From SZUA-430 sp034440175 (lineage in GTDB: Bacteria; Pseudomonadota; Alphaproteobacteria; Micropepsales; Micropepsaceae), in the NCBI GenBank assembly GCA_034440175.1, contig JAWXBO010000185.1, positions 1 to 64,000 on the forward strand: a stretch of DNA of 64,000 nt. Direction: 5' to 3'. Every line of letters begins with the position of its first letter. Positions within the stretch are counted from its first letter, which is position 1. Positions 7,637 through 17,367 of this stretch are shown one piece after another. The position numbers and the translations under genes are program-made. The notes under the pieces were generated by a model. That model was not told the DNA's origin, made no database searches, and was given only the letters and a program-made list of their open reading frames with translations.

Positions 7637-8311
7637 TCAACCGCCGCCGAGCGCCCGTAACGCCGTGCAAACCTGATCCATCTCTGCAAAAACCTGGATC
7701 GCTCCGGCACCCATCAGCCGCTCACCCTGATCCGGCAAACAATGCGGCCCGCCGGTGAAACCCCAAACTGTCATACCCGCAGCGACACCGGCTTTCACAC
7801 CGTTGACACTGTCTTCGATGACAACACAGCGTATCGGTTGGATGCCAAGACGGTCAGCTGCGTACAAAAACAGATCGGGCGCAGGTTTGCCGCACAATAC
7901 ATCGTCACCAGAATACACGTGGACGCCGAATTCATCAGTCAGACCAAGCAAAGCAACTTTTTTCATCAAGGTTGCCCGCGAACTTGATGAAGCGACCGCC
8001 TTAGGCCCTCGGAATGTTCGCGCCACATCAACTGCCCCTGATATGGGGCGAATATCACTCAAAATTCGTCGTGAGATTTCAGCGTTGAGATCAGACAAAA
8101 ATCCCGGCGGCAGAGATGTTCCGGCTTGAGCGAGATGCTCGGTTTCAACTGCCGCATTCCAGTCCTTCTCACCGAGCCCCTGAAACTTGGTGGTGTATGC
8201 TGAAGCCTCAAAAAAAAGCCCGAGGCGTTTCATAGCCTCGAGCTCAACTTCATATGCAATCGTTTCGCTATCGATCAGGACGCCATCGCAGTCAAAAATG
8301 ACGGCGTCCAT
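7637..8311 (-). CDS. HAD-superfamily phosphatase, beta-phosphoglucomutase-like
   Basis: The 224 residues show a complete HAD hydrolase. Motif I is FDCDGVLIDSE with the nucleophilic aspartate, motif II is the SSSSR region, motif III is the lysine in GKPAPDLFL, and motif IV is VIEDSVNGVKAG. The cap between motifs I and II is the small helical type of the phosphoglucomutase-like subfamily, so a phosphorylated sugar is the most likely substrate class. It follows pnp by only 5 bp on the same strand and may be the last gene of that transcript. Its substrate cannot be read from the sequence. Confidence 0.88.
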   Translation of the reverse strand: MDAVIFDCDGVLIDSETIAYEVELEAMKRLGLFFEASAYTTKFQGLGEKDWNAAVETEHLAQAGTSLPPGFLSDLNAEISRRILSDIRPISGAVDVARTFRGPKAVASSSSRATLMKKVALLGLTDEFGVHVYSGDDVLCGKPAPDLFLYAADRLGIQPIRCVVIEDSVNGVKAGVAAGMTVWGFTGGPHCLPDQGERLMGAGAIQVFAEMDQVCTALRALGGG

Positions 8312-8316
8312 CGCAA

Positions 8317-10437
8317 TCAGCCCTCGGCATTCCCCGTATCGGCGATTTCCTTGCCGGTCGCCTGATCGACAATCTTCATCGACAGCCTGACTTTGCCACG
8401 ATCATCGAAGCCCAGAAGCTTGACGAACACCTTGTCGCCTTCCTTGACCACGTCGCCTGTCTTGGCGACCTTCTTCGACGAAAGCTGCGAGATGTGCACC
8501 AACCCATCGCGCGGGCCGAAGAAGTTTACGAAGGCCCCGAAGTCCATGACCTTGACGATCTTGCCTTCGTAGATTTCGCCAACTTCTGGCTCGGCAACAA
8601 TCGACTTGATCCACTTCAGCGCGGCACGAATCGACTCGCCATTCGCCGACGCGACCTTGACCGTGCCATCGTCCTGAATGTCGATCTTCGCGCCTGTCTT
8701 TTCCACGATCTCGCGAATGACCTTACCACCCTGCCCGATCACTTCCCGGATCTTGTCGGTCGGGATGTTGATGACTTCGATGCGCGGCGCGTGTTCACCC
8801 AGTTCGGCGCGCGCACCGGTCAGGGCCTTGGACATCTCGCCGAGGATATGCAGGCGGCCATCTTTCGCCTGAGTCAGGGCGACCCTCATGATCTCTTCAG
8901 TGATGCCGGTGATCTTGATGTCCATCTGCAGCGACGTGATGCCGTTGGCCGAACCGGCCACCTTGAAGTCCATGTCGCCCAGGTGATCTTCGTCACCAAG
9001 GATGTCAGACAGGACAGCAAAGCGGCTGCCTTCCTTGATCAGGCCCATGGCGATACCGGCGCATGGTGACTTCAGCGGAACGCCCGCATCCATCAGCGAC
9101 AGGGACGAGCCGCAAACGGTCGCCATCGATGAAGAACCGTTCGATTCCGTGATTTCCGACACGATGCGAACCGTGTAGGGGAACTTGTCCTTCTCGGGCA
9201 TCAGCGGACGAATGGCGCGCCAGGCGAGCTTTCCGTGGCCAATATCGCGACGTTTCGGTGCGCCGACACGTCCGGTTTCGCCAACCGAGTACGGAGGGAA
9301 GTTATAGTGCAGCATGAAGTGCTGCTTGTAGGTGCCTTCGAGCGAGTCGACATACTGCTCGTCCTCGCCGGTGCCAAGCGTGGTGACAACCAGGGCCTGG
9401 GTTTCGCCGCGCGTGAACAACGCCGAACCGTGGGTCCGCGGCAGCACACCGACTTCCGACTGGATCGGACGAACGGTCTTCGTGTCACGGCCGTCGATGC
9501 GCAGCCCCGTATCAAGGATGTCGTTGCGCACGATGGCCGCCTCGAGCTCCTTGAACTGGCCGCCGACTACGAGCGGATCAGCCTTGCCCTCGCCCGCGAA
9601 CTCTTCCATCACGCGCTTCTTCACGACGTCGATGCTCTTGTAGCGCACCTGCTTCTGGCGATTGCGATAGGCAGCGCGAAGATCGGCTTCCGCAACGGCC
9701 TTCACCTTGCCATAGAGCGCCGCGTGATCCGGCGGATTGAATTCGCGTGGCTCCTTTGCCGCTTTTTCAGCCAGGCGGATGATTGCATTGATGACCGCCT
9801 GCATCGAGCGGTGACCAAACATGACCGCGCCCAGCAAAACGTCTTCTGAGAGTTCCTTGGCTTCCGATTCAACCATCAGCACGGCGTCGGCCGTACCCGC
9901 GACCACGAGGTCGAGCACGGACTCCGGCATCTTTTCAACCGGCGTGTTGAGCACGTATTCGCCATTGATATAGCCAACGCGCGCGCCCCCGATCGGCCCC
10001 TGGAATGGCACGCCCGAAAGCGTCAGGGCGGCTGAAACAGCCACCATCGAAAGAATGTCGGGATCGTTTTCAAGATCGTGGCTGAGCACGGTCACGATCA
10101 CCTGTGTTTCATTGCGATAGCCGTCGACGAACAGCGGACGGATCGGGCGGTCAATCAGGCGCGAAATCAGCGTCTCGCGTTCAGTCGGCCGTCCTTCGCG
10201 CTTGAAATAGCCGCCTGGAATGCGGCCCGCCGCAAACGTCTTTTCCTGATAGTCAACGGTGAGCGGCAGGAAATCGATGCCGGCACGCGGCGACTTCGCC
10301 GAAACGACGGTGGCCAGCACAGTTGTCTCGCCAAGTGTCGCAAGCACAGCGCCATCGGCCTGGCGTGCAATACGTCCAGTTTCCAGCGTGAGCTTGCGCC
10401 CACCCCAATCAATTTCTTCTCTATGAATGTCGAACAT
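8317..10437 (-). CDS. pnp: Polyribonucleotide nucleotidyltransferase (PNPase)
   Basis: PNPase degrades RNA 3' to 5' by phosphorolysis and can add heteropolymeric tails. The 706 residues show two RNase PH domains, a linking helical domain, then a KH domain (IREVIGQGGKVIREI) and a C-terminal S1 domain (GEIYEGKIVKVMDFGAFVNF), the standard architecture and length. It lies downstream of rpsO on the same strand, the near-universal rpsO-pnp order. The roughly 190-bp spacer contains a strong hairpin. In E. coli the corresponding leader hairpin is an RNase III site used in PNPase autoregulation, and this may be similar. Confidence 0.98.
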   Translation of the reverse strand: MFDIHREEIDWGGRKLTLETGRIARQADGAVLATLGETTVLATVVSAKSPRAGIDFLPLTVDYQEKTFAAGRIPGGYFKREGRPTERETLISRLIDRPIRPLFVDGYRNETQVIVTVLSHDLENDPDILSMVAVSAALTLSGVPFQGPIGGARVGYINGEYVLNTPVEKMPESVLDLVVAGTADAVLMVESEAKELSEDVLLGAVMFGHRSMQAVINAIIRLAEKAAKEPREFNPPDHAALYGKVKAVAEADLRAAYRNRQKQVRYKSIDVVKKRVMEEFAGEGKADPLVVGGQFKELEAAIVRNDILDTGLRIDGRDTKTVRPIQSEVGVLPRTHGSALFTRGETQALVVTTLGTGEDEQYVDSLEGTYKQHFMLHYNFPPYSVGETGRVGAPKRRDIGHGKLAWRAIRPLMPEKDKFPYTVRIVSEITESNGSSSMATVCGSSLSLMDAGVPLKSPCAGIAMGLIKEGSRFAVLSDILGDEDHLGDMDFKVAGSANGITSLQMDIKITGITEEIMRVALTQAKDGRLHILGEMSKALTGARAELGEHAPRIEVINIPTDKIREVIGQGGKVIREIVEKTGAKIDIQDDGTVKVASANGESIRAALKWIKSIVAEPEVGEIYEGKIVKVMDFGAFVNFFGPRDGLVHISQLSSKKVAKTGDVVKEGDKVFVKLLGFDDRGKVRLSMKIVDQATGKEIADTGNAEG

Positions 10438-10584
10438 TCTTATCAGTCCTGATTTTGCCGCCGCCGGATTGCGGCCAGCCTTCTCTGCTCATTTCTCGCA
10501 GGGAAACTCGTGTTTTGGCAGAAGCGCGAATGCGCATCTGCTAGCGGCCGCGCACTCAAAAGCGCGCGATCCGTAACAAAATCC

Positions 10585-10607
10585 GGGAGGGCGATACACG
10601 CCCACCC
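10585..10607 (-). promoter_or_regulatory. Hairpin in the rpsO-pnp spacer
   Basis: On the minus strand the sequence GGGTGGGCG-TGTAT-CGCCCTCCC forms an eight-pair stem with one T-T mismatch, about 24 nt after the rpsO stop. No T run follows closely, so it is more likely an RNA-processing or stability element than a terminator. Confidence 0.5.
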
Positions 10608-10630
10608 CTCTTCTAGAAGCCGGGGTTCGC

Positions 10631-10900
10631 TTATCGGCGTAGACCCAGCTTGGAAATCAGCACCTCATAGCGCGACTTGTCCGCGCCTTTGAGATAGTCA
10701 AGCAAGCGTCGGCGTTGCGACACCATCTTCAGCAAGCCGCGGCGCGAATGATTATCCTTCACGTGGCTTTTGAAGTGATCAGTCAACCCGTTGATGCGCT
10801 CGGACAGCACGGCGACCTGCACTTCAGGTGAACCTGTGTCCCCGCTCTTGGTGGCGTATTCTTTGATGACGGCAAGCTTGCGATCTGGATTCAACGACAT
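10631..10900 (-). CDS. rpsO: 30S ribosomal protein S15
   Basis: S15 binds the central domain of 16S rRNA early in 30S assembly and makes a bridge to the 50S subunit. The 89-residue protein has normal length and the family sequence, including GSPEVQVAVLSERI, LTDHFKSHVKDNHSRRGLL and RRRLLDYLKG. It lies between truB and pnp, all on the minus strand, as in most proteobacteria. No anomalies were seen. Confidence 0.98.
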   Translation of the reverse strand: MSLNPDRKLAVIKEYATKSGDTGSPEVQVAVLSERINGLTDHFKSHVKDNHSRRGLLKMVSQRRRLLDYLKGADKSRYEVLISKLGLRR

Positions 10901-10912
10901 CGGGATTTATCC

Positions 10913-11857
10913 TCATTGTGAAAAGTTGAACACCCGCGATGGCCTCAACTCTCCCCTTTCAAAAATGGCGATCGCAACAGGATCGCCGGAACGGCTGCGG
11001 CAATAAACGGTAGGGCCGGTATTGGCCTCACCGTCATCTTCAGCCCCTTCTCGGAGAGAGACTCGGCCACGCGCGAGAATTGCCCTGCCCAGCCGAAGCT
11101 GAGCGGCCTCCTGCTCCGTCACGGCCAATGCCGGGATGTCGTCCAGCACGGTCGCAAGCGGCAAAAGGTTGCGCTTGGCGGCGCCGTCATTAGCAGATTT
11201 CTCAAGCATTTCCAGCGAAATCGCAGAGGCGCGTCCGAACGGCCCAACCGCCAGCCGCGTAAGCGCCGCCACATGACCGTAACAGCCCAAAACCCGCCCG
11301 ATATCGCGGGCGAAGGCGCGCACGTAGGTCCCTTTGCCGCACATCATTTCAAACACGCTCTGATCAGGTGCAGGTGTGCCCACGATCTCCAGCCGGTGAA
11401 TATGGGTAGGACGGGGCGCAAGCACGACCTCCGCCCCCTCTCGCGCCAGGTCATAGGCGCGCTCCCCATCCACCATGATGGCTGAATATACAGGAGGCGT
11501 TTGAAGTATCCGGCCGACAAATGCCGGCAACGCGCGAACGATTTCATCGAATGACGGACGCACATCGCTGCTCCGCGTGACCGGGCCTTGGCTGTCGTCG
11601 GTCGTCGTCTCAGCACCCCATTGCACTGTAAACCGGTATGTCTTGCGGGCCTCAACAAGGAACGGGACCGTCTTGGTCGCCTCGCCGAACGCCAGCGGCA
11701 ACACACCATCGGCCAATGGATCGAGAGTTCCAGCGTGCCCGGCTTTGTTCGCATTCAACAAACGCCGCGCAATCGAAAGTGCCTTTGTCGAGGTAATTCC
11801 GATTGGCTTGTCAAGCACGAGCCAGCCGTGCACCGGATCGCCCTTACGCTTCCCCAT
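10913..11857 (-). CDS. truB: tRNA pseudouridine(55) synthase TruB
   Basis: TruB converts U55 of the tRNA T-arm to pseudouridine. The 314-residue protein contains the catalytic aspartate in GHAGTLDPLADGVLP and the family opening GWLVLDKPIGITS. The C-terminal part includes a PUA-like region (LRLGRAILARGRV). The gene overlaps the end of rbfA by 14 nt and precedes rpsO by 12 bp, so it is embedded in the translation operon. It is of ordinary length and intact. Confidence 0.97.
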   Translation of the reverse strand: MGKRKGDPVHGWLVLDKPIGITSTKALSIARRLLNANKAGHAGTLDPLADGVLPLAFGEATKTVPFLVEARKTYRFTVQWGAETTTDDSQGPVTRSSDVRPSFDEIVRALPAFVGRILQTPPVYSAIMVDGERAYDLAREGAEVVLAPRPTHIHRLEIVGTPAPDQSVFEMMCGKGTYVRAFARDIGRVLGCYGHVAALTRLAVGPFGRASAISLEMLEKSANDGAAKRNLLPLATVLDDIPALAVTEQEAAQLRLGRAILARGRVSLREGAEDDGEANTGPTVYCRSRSGDPVAIAIFERGELRPSRVFNFSQ

Positions 11858-12266
11858 CGTCCGGATCGCCTTTGCTTCTCAGGTCGCGTGCGACTTTGTC
11901 TGAACGCAGGAGTTCCTCAATATGATGAGCTTCCTGAAAAGATTTATCCTCGACAAATGTCAACGCCGGAGCGTATCGCAGTTGCATGGACTGCCCAACC
12001 TGGGATCGCAGAAACGGCGCCGCCCTGTTGAGCGCTTTCAGCACCTCGCCGATGAGCGCTCCGCCCAAGGGCATGGCATACGCAGTCGCATTCTTGAGAT
12101 CCGGGCTAATTCGCACTTCGGAAATCGTCACCGAAATGCCCGACAGTATGGGATCTCTCAATTCACCGCGCATCAGTGCATTCGCCAGTATGTGCCGGAC
12201 TTCTTCGGCAACACGCAACTGGCGTTGACTGGGGCCACGATTTGGTTTTTCAGGTTTACGAGCCAT
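11844..12266 (-). CDS. rbfA: Ribosome-binding factor A
   Basis: RbfA is a KH-like assembly factor that acts on the 5' end of 16S rRNA during late 30S maturation. The 140-residue protein shows SQRQLRVAEEVRHILA near the N-terminus and LRYAPALTFVEDKSF near the C-terminus, both typical. It follows infB by 24 bp and overlaps truB by 14 nt, matching the common infB-rbfA-truB order. Confidence 0.96.
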   Translation of the reverse strand: MARKPEKPNRGPSQRQLRVAEEVRHILANALMRGELRDPILSGISVTISEVRISPDLKNATAYAMPLGGALIGEVLKALNRAAPFLRSQVGQSMQLRYAPALTFVEDKSFQEAHHIEELLRSDKVARDLRSKGDPDDGEA

Positions 12267-12290
12267 GAGCAGCGAAGCTTCTATAAGTCC

Positions 12291-15029
12291 CTAGAGCATC
12301 CGCTTCACAGTTTCGACTTCGAAGCACTCGATCTGGTCGCCTTTTTGGATGTCTTGATAGTTCTCGAAGGCCATACCGCATTCCTGACCGGTGACAACCT
12401 CTTTCACTTCATCCTTGAAGCGTTTCAAAGTCGACAACGTCCCCTCGTGGATCACGACATTGTCGCGCAACAAACGTACTTTGTTGCCGCGCAACACTTT
12501 GCCTTCCGTCACCTGGCAGCCTGCGACCTTGCCGATCTTCGTGATGTTGAAGACTTCAAGGATCGAGGCATAGCCCAGGAAATTCTCGCGCAGCGTCGGC
12601 GACAACAGACCCGACATCGCCAAACGAATATCGTCAATGATGTTGTAGATGATCGAGTAGTAGCGAATTTCAACGCCATCGCGTTTGGCCATATCACGCG
12701 CTTCAGCGGTAGCGCGCACGTTGAACGCGATGATCGGCGCCCCCGACGCCCGCGCCAGAATGATGTCGCTTTGAGTGACACCACCGACGCCGGCATGCAG
12801 CACCTGCGCCTTGACTTCCGAGGTTGACAACTGGGACAGCGCGGCTGAAATCGCCTCCACAGAGCCCTGCACGTCGGATTTGACGACCAGCGGCAGATAT
12901 TTGGCTTCACCCACGCCTTTGGCGGCCAACACCTGGTCAAGCGATGCCCGTCCGCCCGCCCGTGTCCGCGCATCACGCTTTTTGCGCGCCCGGAAGTCGG
13001 CCACTTCACGAGCCCGGCTGTCGTTTTCAACAACGGCAAAATCATCGCCGGCTTCCGGAGGTGCAGAAAGACCGAGAATTTCGACTGGTTCCGACGGACC
13101 TGCACTGGGAACCTGTTCACCGCGCTCGTTCACCAACGCCCGCACCCGTCCCCACTCGGCACCAGCAACAACAATATCGCCGACCTTGATTGTACCTCGC
13201 GCCACCAGAACAGTGGCAACTGGCCCACGGCCTTTATCAAGCTTCGCTTCAACGACGGCGCCAGATGCTGGCCGGTTTCGATTGGCTTTCAAATCCAGAA
13301 CTTCTGCTTGAAGCAAAATCGCCTCTTCAAGTTTGTCGAGATTGAGCTTCTTTGTCGCCGACACTTCAATGGCCTGGGTTTCACCACCCATCGACTCGAC
13401 CACGATTTCATAGGTCAGCAACTCGGTGCGAACCCGGTCAGGTGTAGCTCCTGGTTTATCGATCTTGTTGATCGCCACAATGATCGGCACTTTGGCCGCT
13501 TTGGCGTGATTGATGGCTTCAATCGTTTGCGGCATGACGCCGTCATCGGCAGCAACCACTAGCACGACGATGTCGGTCACTTTCGCACCTCGCGCGCGCA
13601 TCGCGGTGAACGCGGCATGACCCGGCGTATCAAGAAACGTAATCTTTTGCTTCGATGGCAGTGTAACTTGGTAAGCGCCGATATGCTGGGTGATCCCTCC
13701 AGCCTCTCCGGCTGCCACATCTGTTTGACGCAGCGCATCCAGAAGAGACGTCTTACCGTGATCGACGTGCCCCATGATCGTCACGACCGGTGCACGCGGG
13801 GTAAGCGTTTCGTCACTGTCCAATTCGCCTTTGAGGCCTTCGAGCACGTCGGCTTCCGCAACGCGCTTGACCGAATGGCCAAACTCTTCTGCAATAAGTT
13901 GAGCGGTGTCGGCATCAAGTGACGTGTTGATGGTCACCATCTGTCCCTGCTTCATCAGGTTCTTGATGATATCGACGGCCCGCGTCGCCATGCGGTTGGC
14001 AAGCTCTTGCACCGTAATAGACTCAGGGATGACGACGTCGCGAATAATCTTTTGCGGTGGCTCACTGTCCTTGACCCCGTGCTGGGCACGCTGGGCACGC
14101 TGAACATGCCGCTTATAGGCAGCCATCGAACGTACGCGTTCCGTTTCGTTCAATGCCGTGACGACGCTCAACTTCCCGGTCCGGCGCCCATCGTCTGCGC
14201 CCTTTCTCGGGGCCGCTGGTGCCTTGGCAGGGACGCCTTTGGCCCCGCCCGCGCGCTTGCGTCCATCGTCGTCATCACCGCCTGCCCGCCGGGGTGGGAG
14301 TGTAGACAATCCGCCAGATGGTTGCGGACGCGTTGAAGGCGGCGAGCGCCCAGGACCACCCGCAGGCGTGCGCGCAGGGGCGCCACCTGGAGCGGGGCGG
14401 GCAGCCGTTGTCGTAGCACTCCGGGGCGCAGCGGTGCTGGGACTGCGCGGATGCGGCTGCGCTGTACTGGTTGTTGCGCCTTCATCGTCAGGGTCCAACC
14501 GGCGCCGGGCATCAACTTCTATCTTGCGGCGGCTGTCCTCGTCTGCGACGCGGCGCGCCTCGTCTTCGACTTTCCGTTTCGCAGTCGCCTCGCGCTCACG
14601 TTCCAACCGCTCGTCGTCTTCAGCTCGCCGCTTTGCATCTTCTTGGGCGCGACGGCGCTCTTCGTCTTCTGCAACTCTTGCATCTTTAAGCGCACGTGAC
14701 CGAGCAATTTTTTCTTCTTCTGTAAGTGTCCGCAACACCATACCGCCGGATTTCGGCTGTACTGGCGCAGGTTTCACGGGTTTGCTTGACGCAGGCGCAA
14801 CAGGAACGTCGGCTTTCACAAGCTCCAACACACCCGGTTTCGCACTCTCGGCTTTGCCTCCGGGCCGCACGACGGTCGGACGTTTGATCTCCACCACAAC
14901 CGCTTTGGATCGGCCATGACTGAATGCCTGGCGTACAACGCCAGTCTCCGGACGCTTCACAGACAACGTTCTTGGCGCACCAGAGGCATGCAATGTCTTT
15001 TCGCCTTCTGGGGTCTTATTGTCAGTCAT
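12291..15029 (-). CDS. infB: Translation initiation factor IF-2
   Basis: IF-2 is the GTPase that places initiator tRNA on the 30S subunit and drives subunit joining. The 912 residues comprise the alphaproteobacterial N-terminal segment (LSVKRPETGVVRQAFSHGRS), a long charged, low-complexity linker rich in Arg, Glu, Ala and Pro, an IF2_N motif, then the G domain with GHVDHGKTS, DTPGHAAF and NKID, and the C-terminal domains that bind fMet-tRNA. The linker encodes alternating acidic and basic helices and is probably disordered or coiled-coil. It lies between ylxR and rbfA. No defects were seen. Confidence 0.98.
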   Translation of the reverse strand: MTDNKTPEGEKTLHASGAPRTLSVKRPETGVVRQAFSHGRSKAVVVEIKRPTVVRPGGKAESAKPGVLELVKADVPVAPASSKPVKPAPVQPKSGGMVLRTLTEEEKIARSRALKDARVAEDEERRRAQEDAKRRAEDDERLEREREATAKRKVEDEARRVADEDSRRKIEVDARRRLDPDDEGATTSTAQPHPRSPSTAAPRSATTTAARPAPGGAPARTPAGGPGRSPPSTRPQPSGGLSTLPPRRAGGDDDDGRKRAGGAKGVPAKAPAAPRKGADDGRRTGKLSVVTALNETERVRSMAAYKRHVQRAQRAQHGVKDSEPPQKIIRDVVIPESITVQELANRMATRAVDIIKNLMKQGQMVTINTSLDADTAQLIAEEFGHSVKRVAEADVLEGLKGELDSDETLTPRAPVVTIMGHVDHGKTSLLDALRQTDVAAGEAGGITQHIGAYQVTLPSKQKITFLDTPGHAAFTAMRARGAKVTDIVVLVVAADDGVMPQTIEAINHAKAAKVPIIVAINKIDKPGATPDRVRTELLTYEIVVESMGGETQAIEVSATKKLNLDKLEEAILLQAEVLDLKANRNRPASGAVVEAKLDKGRGPVATVLVARGTIKVGDIVVAGAEWGRVRALVNERGEQVPSAGPSEPVEILGLSAPPEAGDDFAVVENDSRAREVADFRARKKRDARTRAGGRASLDQVLAAKGVGEAKYLPLVVKSDVQGSVEAISAALSQLSTSEVKAQVLHAGVGGVTQSDIILARASGAPIIAFNVRATAEARDMAKRDGVEIRYYSIIYNIIDDIRLAMSGLLSPTLRENFLGYASILEVFNITKIGKVAGCQVTEGKVLRGNKVRLLRDNVVIHEGTLSTLKRFKDEVKEVVTGQECGMAFENYQDIQKGDQIECFEVETVKRML

Positions 15030-15107
15030 GCGCGCCTTTCGATCCTTTTCACTCGTCTGCAGTTTTTTATTCTCAGCTCGTCACGTACAAATTCTTCGGT
15101 CTCGTTG

Positions 15108-15767
15108 TCACGAGACCGCGTCCCATTCCGGCGGACACAACACGCGGAAACCGCCAAGCCGCTCTGCCTCTGCAATAAACCGGGCAGCGAGCGAGCCTTG
15201 CGTTAAGGCAGCATGTACCACATTTTCCCGCCCGAATGCCAAGCCGATTTCGCTATCGGACAAGCACCCGATCACCCGGATCGCCCCTCGCCGCCTGGCA
15301 TAAGTCAAAAGCTTTCCTCGATCTGCGCCACCTGACCCCGACGCCTCCACCAATGCGGCGATACGCCCCGCCTGCGTCCGCAGAACCACTTCGACCTGGG
15401 CATAACCGGAAATGGCCAGACCTGCACGCCGGGCAAGCCCCAAATGTTCACAACACCGTCGAACCAAAAGAAGCTCAACGTCACCGGCCAACGTATCGGG
15501 GCATTTCACTGAACGCTTTGCCACTTTCGAAAAGTGCCCGCGTTCGGCAGCGCGCGAAATGAGTTCGCGGCTTGAAGTCACCCAGTATCCCCGCCCTGGC
15601 AACTTCAACGCCAGGTCAGGCACAATAACGTCGTCCGGACCAACCACGAACCGGATCATCCCATCGGGCGGCTTCACTTCGCCAGATACAATGCACCGCC
15701 GCAGCGGGCCTTCAACGCCCTCATCATCAATGTGTTGTCGCGCAGCCTTACCGCCGCGTTGTGTCAC
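15108..15767 (-). CDS. ylxR: YlxR-family RNA-binding protein with L7Ae-like domain
   Basis: The N-terminal part matches the YlxR (DUF448) fold, with RRCIVSGEVKPPDGMIRFV and LPGRGYWVTSSREL. The C-terminal part, from about residue 95 (RCCEHLGLARRAGLAISGY), resembles the L7Ae-like domain found fused to YlxR in Alphaproteobacteria. YlxR proteins bind RNA and are linked to the nusA-infB operon; RNase P modulation has been reported for a relative. I chose the GTG at 15767 because it overlaps the nusA stop as GTGA and has GGAG about 10 nt upstream; the longer open frame is nusA read out of phase. The predicted protein is 219 residues. Confidence 0.88.
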   Translation of the reverse strand: MTQRGGKAARQHIDDEGVEGPLRRCIVSGEVKPPDGMIRFVVGPDDVIVPDLALKLPGRGYWVTSSRELISRAAERGHFSKVAKRSVKCPDTLAGDVELLLVRRCCEHLGLARRAGLAISGYAQVEVVLRTQAGRIAALVEASGSGGADRGKLLTYARRRGAIRVIGCLSDSEIGLAFGRENVVHAALTQGSLAARFIAEAERLGGFRVLCPPEWDAVS

Positions 15768-17356
15768 TCTGGTGCAGGCTCCGGAGCCGCCGGCACGGCT
15801 TGAACCGTTGGCGCTTCGATCCAACCCGCGGCCACGCGAGCGGCCATTATGATGGCGTTGGATTCATCTGCATTCGTACCAAGCGCTTCAAACATGCCCG
15901 CAAAATGCTTGCGTTCGCCATTCACGGTTTCATTCCATCCCACCAGATCATCGGTTGCGCAGCCGGCAAGATCTTCAAGCGATTTGACCCCGCCTTCGCC
16001 GAGAGCAACAGCCATTGCCGGCGAAAGTCCAGCAACCTTCAGCACGTCGTCTGCAACGCCCAGCTCAAGACGTTTTTTGTCCATTGCTTCGTTCTGACGC
16101 TCCAGGAAATCGAGAGCCCGTTTTTGCAGCTCTTGCGCTGTCTCTTCGCCGATACCTTGAATCTCAGCCAACTCCTCCAACACCACATAGGCGAGGTCTT
16201 CGACTGCTGAATAGTTCTCCGAAGCGAGCAACTGGGCCAGCGTTTCATCAACATCAAGCGAATTCATGAACAGATCCGTACGCTTGCGGAACTGCTCCTG
16301 ACGCCGCTCGGATTCTTCAGCTTCGGTCAGAATGTCGATCTGCCAACCGGTAAGCTGAGACGCCAGGCGGACATTCTGTCCACGCCGCCCAATGGCCAGC
16401 GACAACTGCTCATCCCCGACGACGACTTCGATGCGATGCGCATCGTCATCAAGCACGACTTTGGATACTTCCGCCGGCGCCAATGCATTGACGATGAAGT
16501 TCGCGGGATCGAGCGACCACGGTATGATATCGATCTTTTCGCCTTGAAGTTCCTGGACAACCGCTTGAACGCGGCTGCCGCGCATACCGACGCACGCACC
16601 GACGGGATCAATCGAGGAATCATTTGAAATGACCGCGATTTTGGCCCGCGAACCCGGATCGCGCGCGACCGATCGAATTTCGATAATGCCATCATAAATC
16701 TCAGGCACTTCCTGCGCGAACAATTTGGCCATGAATTGTGTGTGTGTCCGGGACAAGAAAATCTGAGGGCCGCGCGTTTCGCGCCGCACATCATAGATGT
16801 AGGCGCGGATGCGGTCGCCGGTGCGAAAGGTTTCCCGGGGCAGCAACTCGTCGCGGCGGACAAATGCCTCACCGCGGCCGAGATCGACCACGACATTCCC
16901 GTACTCGACACGTTTGACCGTTCCATGAACAATCTCGCCCACGCGATCCTTGTACTCGTCAAACTGCTTCTCACGTTCTGCGTCGCGCACCTTTTGGAAG
17001 ATGACCTGCTTGGCAGCTTGAGCCGCAATGCGGCCGAAATCGATCGGCGGCAATGGCTCTGCAATCAAATCCCCGGTTTGAGCGGCCGGATTGCGAATCT
17101 GGGCTTCATCGAGTGTGATCTCGGTGGCTTCATTTTCAAGCTTGTCGACCACCAGACGCAAACGATGCAGCCGCGTTTCACCCGACTTGGGATCAATCTC
17201 GGCCTTGATCTCGTTGTCTTGCCCGTAGCGTGATTTCGCGGCCTTTTGAATTGCCTCTTCCATAGCGGCGATAACAATTTGCTTGTCGATCGACTTTTCG
17301 CGCGCAACCGCATCAGCGATCTGAAGCAGTTCGAGTCTATTTGCACTAACGGCCAT
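15764..17356 (-). CDS. nusA: Transcription termination/antitermination factor NusA
   Basis: NusA binds RNA polymerase and nascent RNA and modulates pausing, termination and antitermination. The 530 residues contain the N-terminal polymerase-binding domain, an S1 domain (EIVHGTVKRVEYGNVVVDLG), two KH domains (GACVGMRGSRVQAV and LAIGRRGQNVRLA) and C-terminal helix-hairpin-helix repeats. It lies between rimP (11 bp upstream) and ylxR (4-nt overlap), the conserved rimP-nusA-ylxR-infB order. Confidence 0.98.
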   Translation of the reverse strand: MAVSANRLELLQIADAVAREKSIDKQIVIAAMEEAIQKAAKSRYGQDNEIKAEIDPKSGETRLHRLRLVVDKLENEATEITLDEAQIRNPAAQTGDLIAEPLPPIDFGRIAAQAAKQVIFQKVRDAEREKQFDEYKDRVGEIVHGTVKRVEYGNVVVDLGRGEAFVRRDELLPRETFRTGDRIRAYIYDVRRETRGPQIFLSRTHTQFMAKLFAQEVPEIYDGIIEIRSVARDPGSRAKIAVISNDSSIDPVGACVGMRGSRVQAVVQELQGEKIDIIPWSLDPANFIVNALAPAEVSKVVLDDDAHRIEVVVGDEQLSLAIGRRGQNVRLASQLTGWQIDILTEAEESERRQEQFRKRTDLFMNSLDVDETLAQLLASENYSAVEDLAYVVLEELAEIQGIGEETAQELQKRALDFLERQNEAMDKKRLELGVADDVLKVAGLSPAMAVALGEGGVKSLEDLAGCATDDLVGWNETVNGERKHFAGMFEALGTNADESNAIIMAARVAAGWIEAPTVQAVPAAPEPAPE

Positions 17357-17367
17357 GAATCAGTACC

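Noticed and set aside
11922..12827. A 301-codon plus-strand frame over rbfA and infB
   Set aside because: Antisense to two conserved housekeeping genes with intact motifs; composition is a mirror of those genes.
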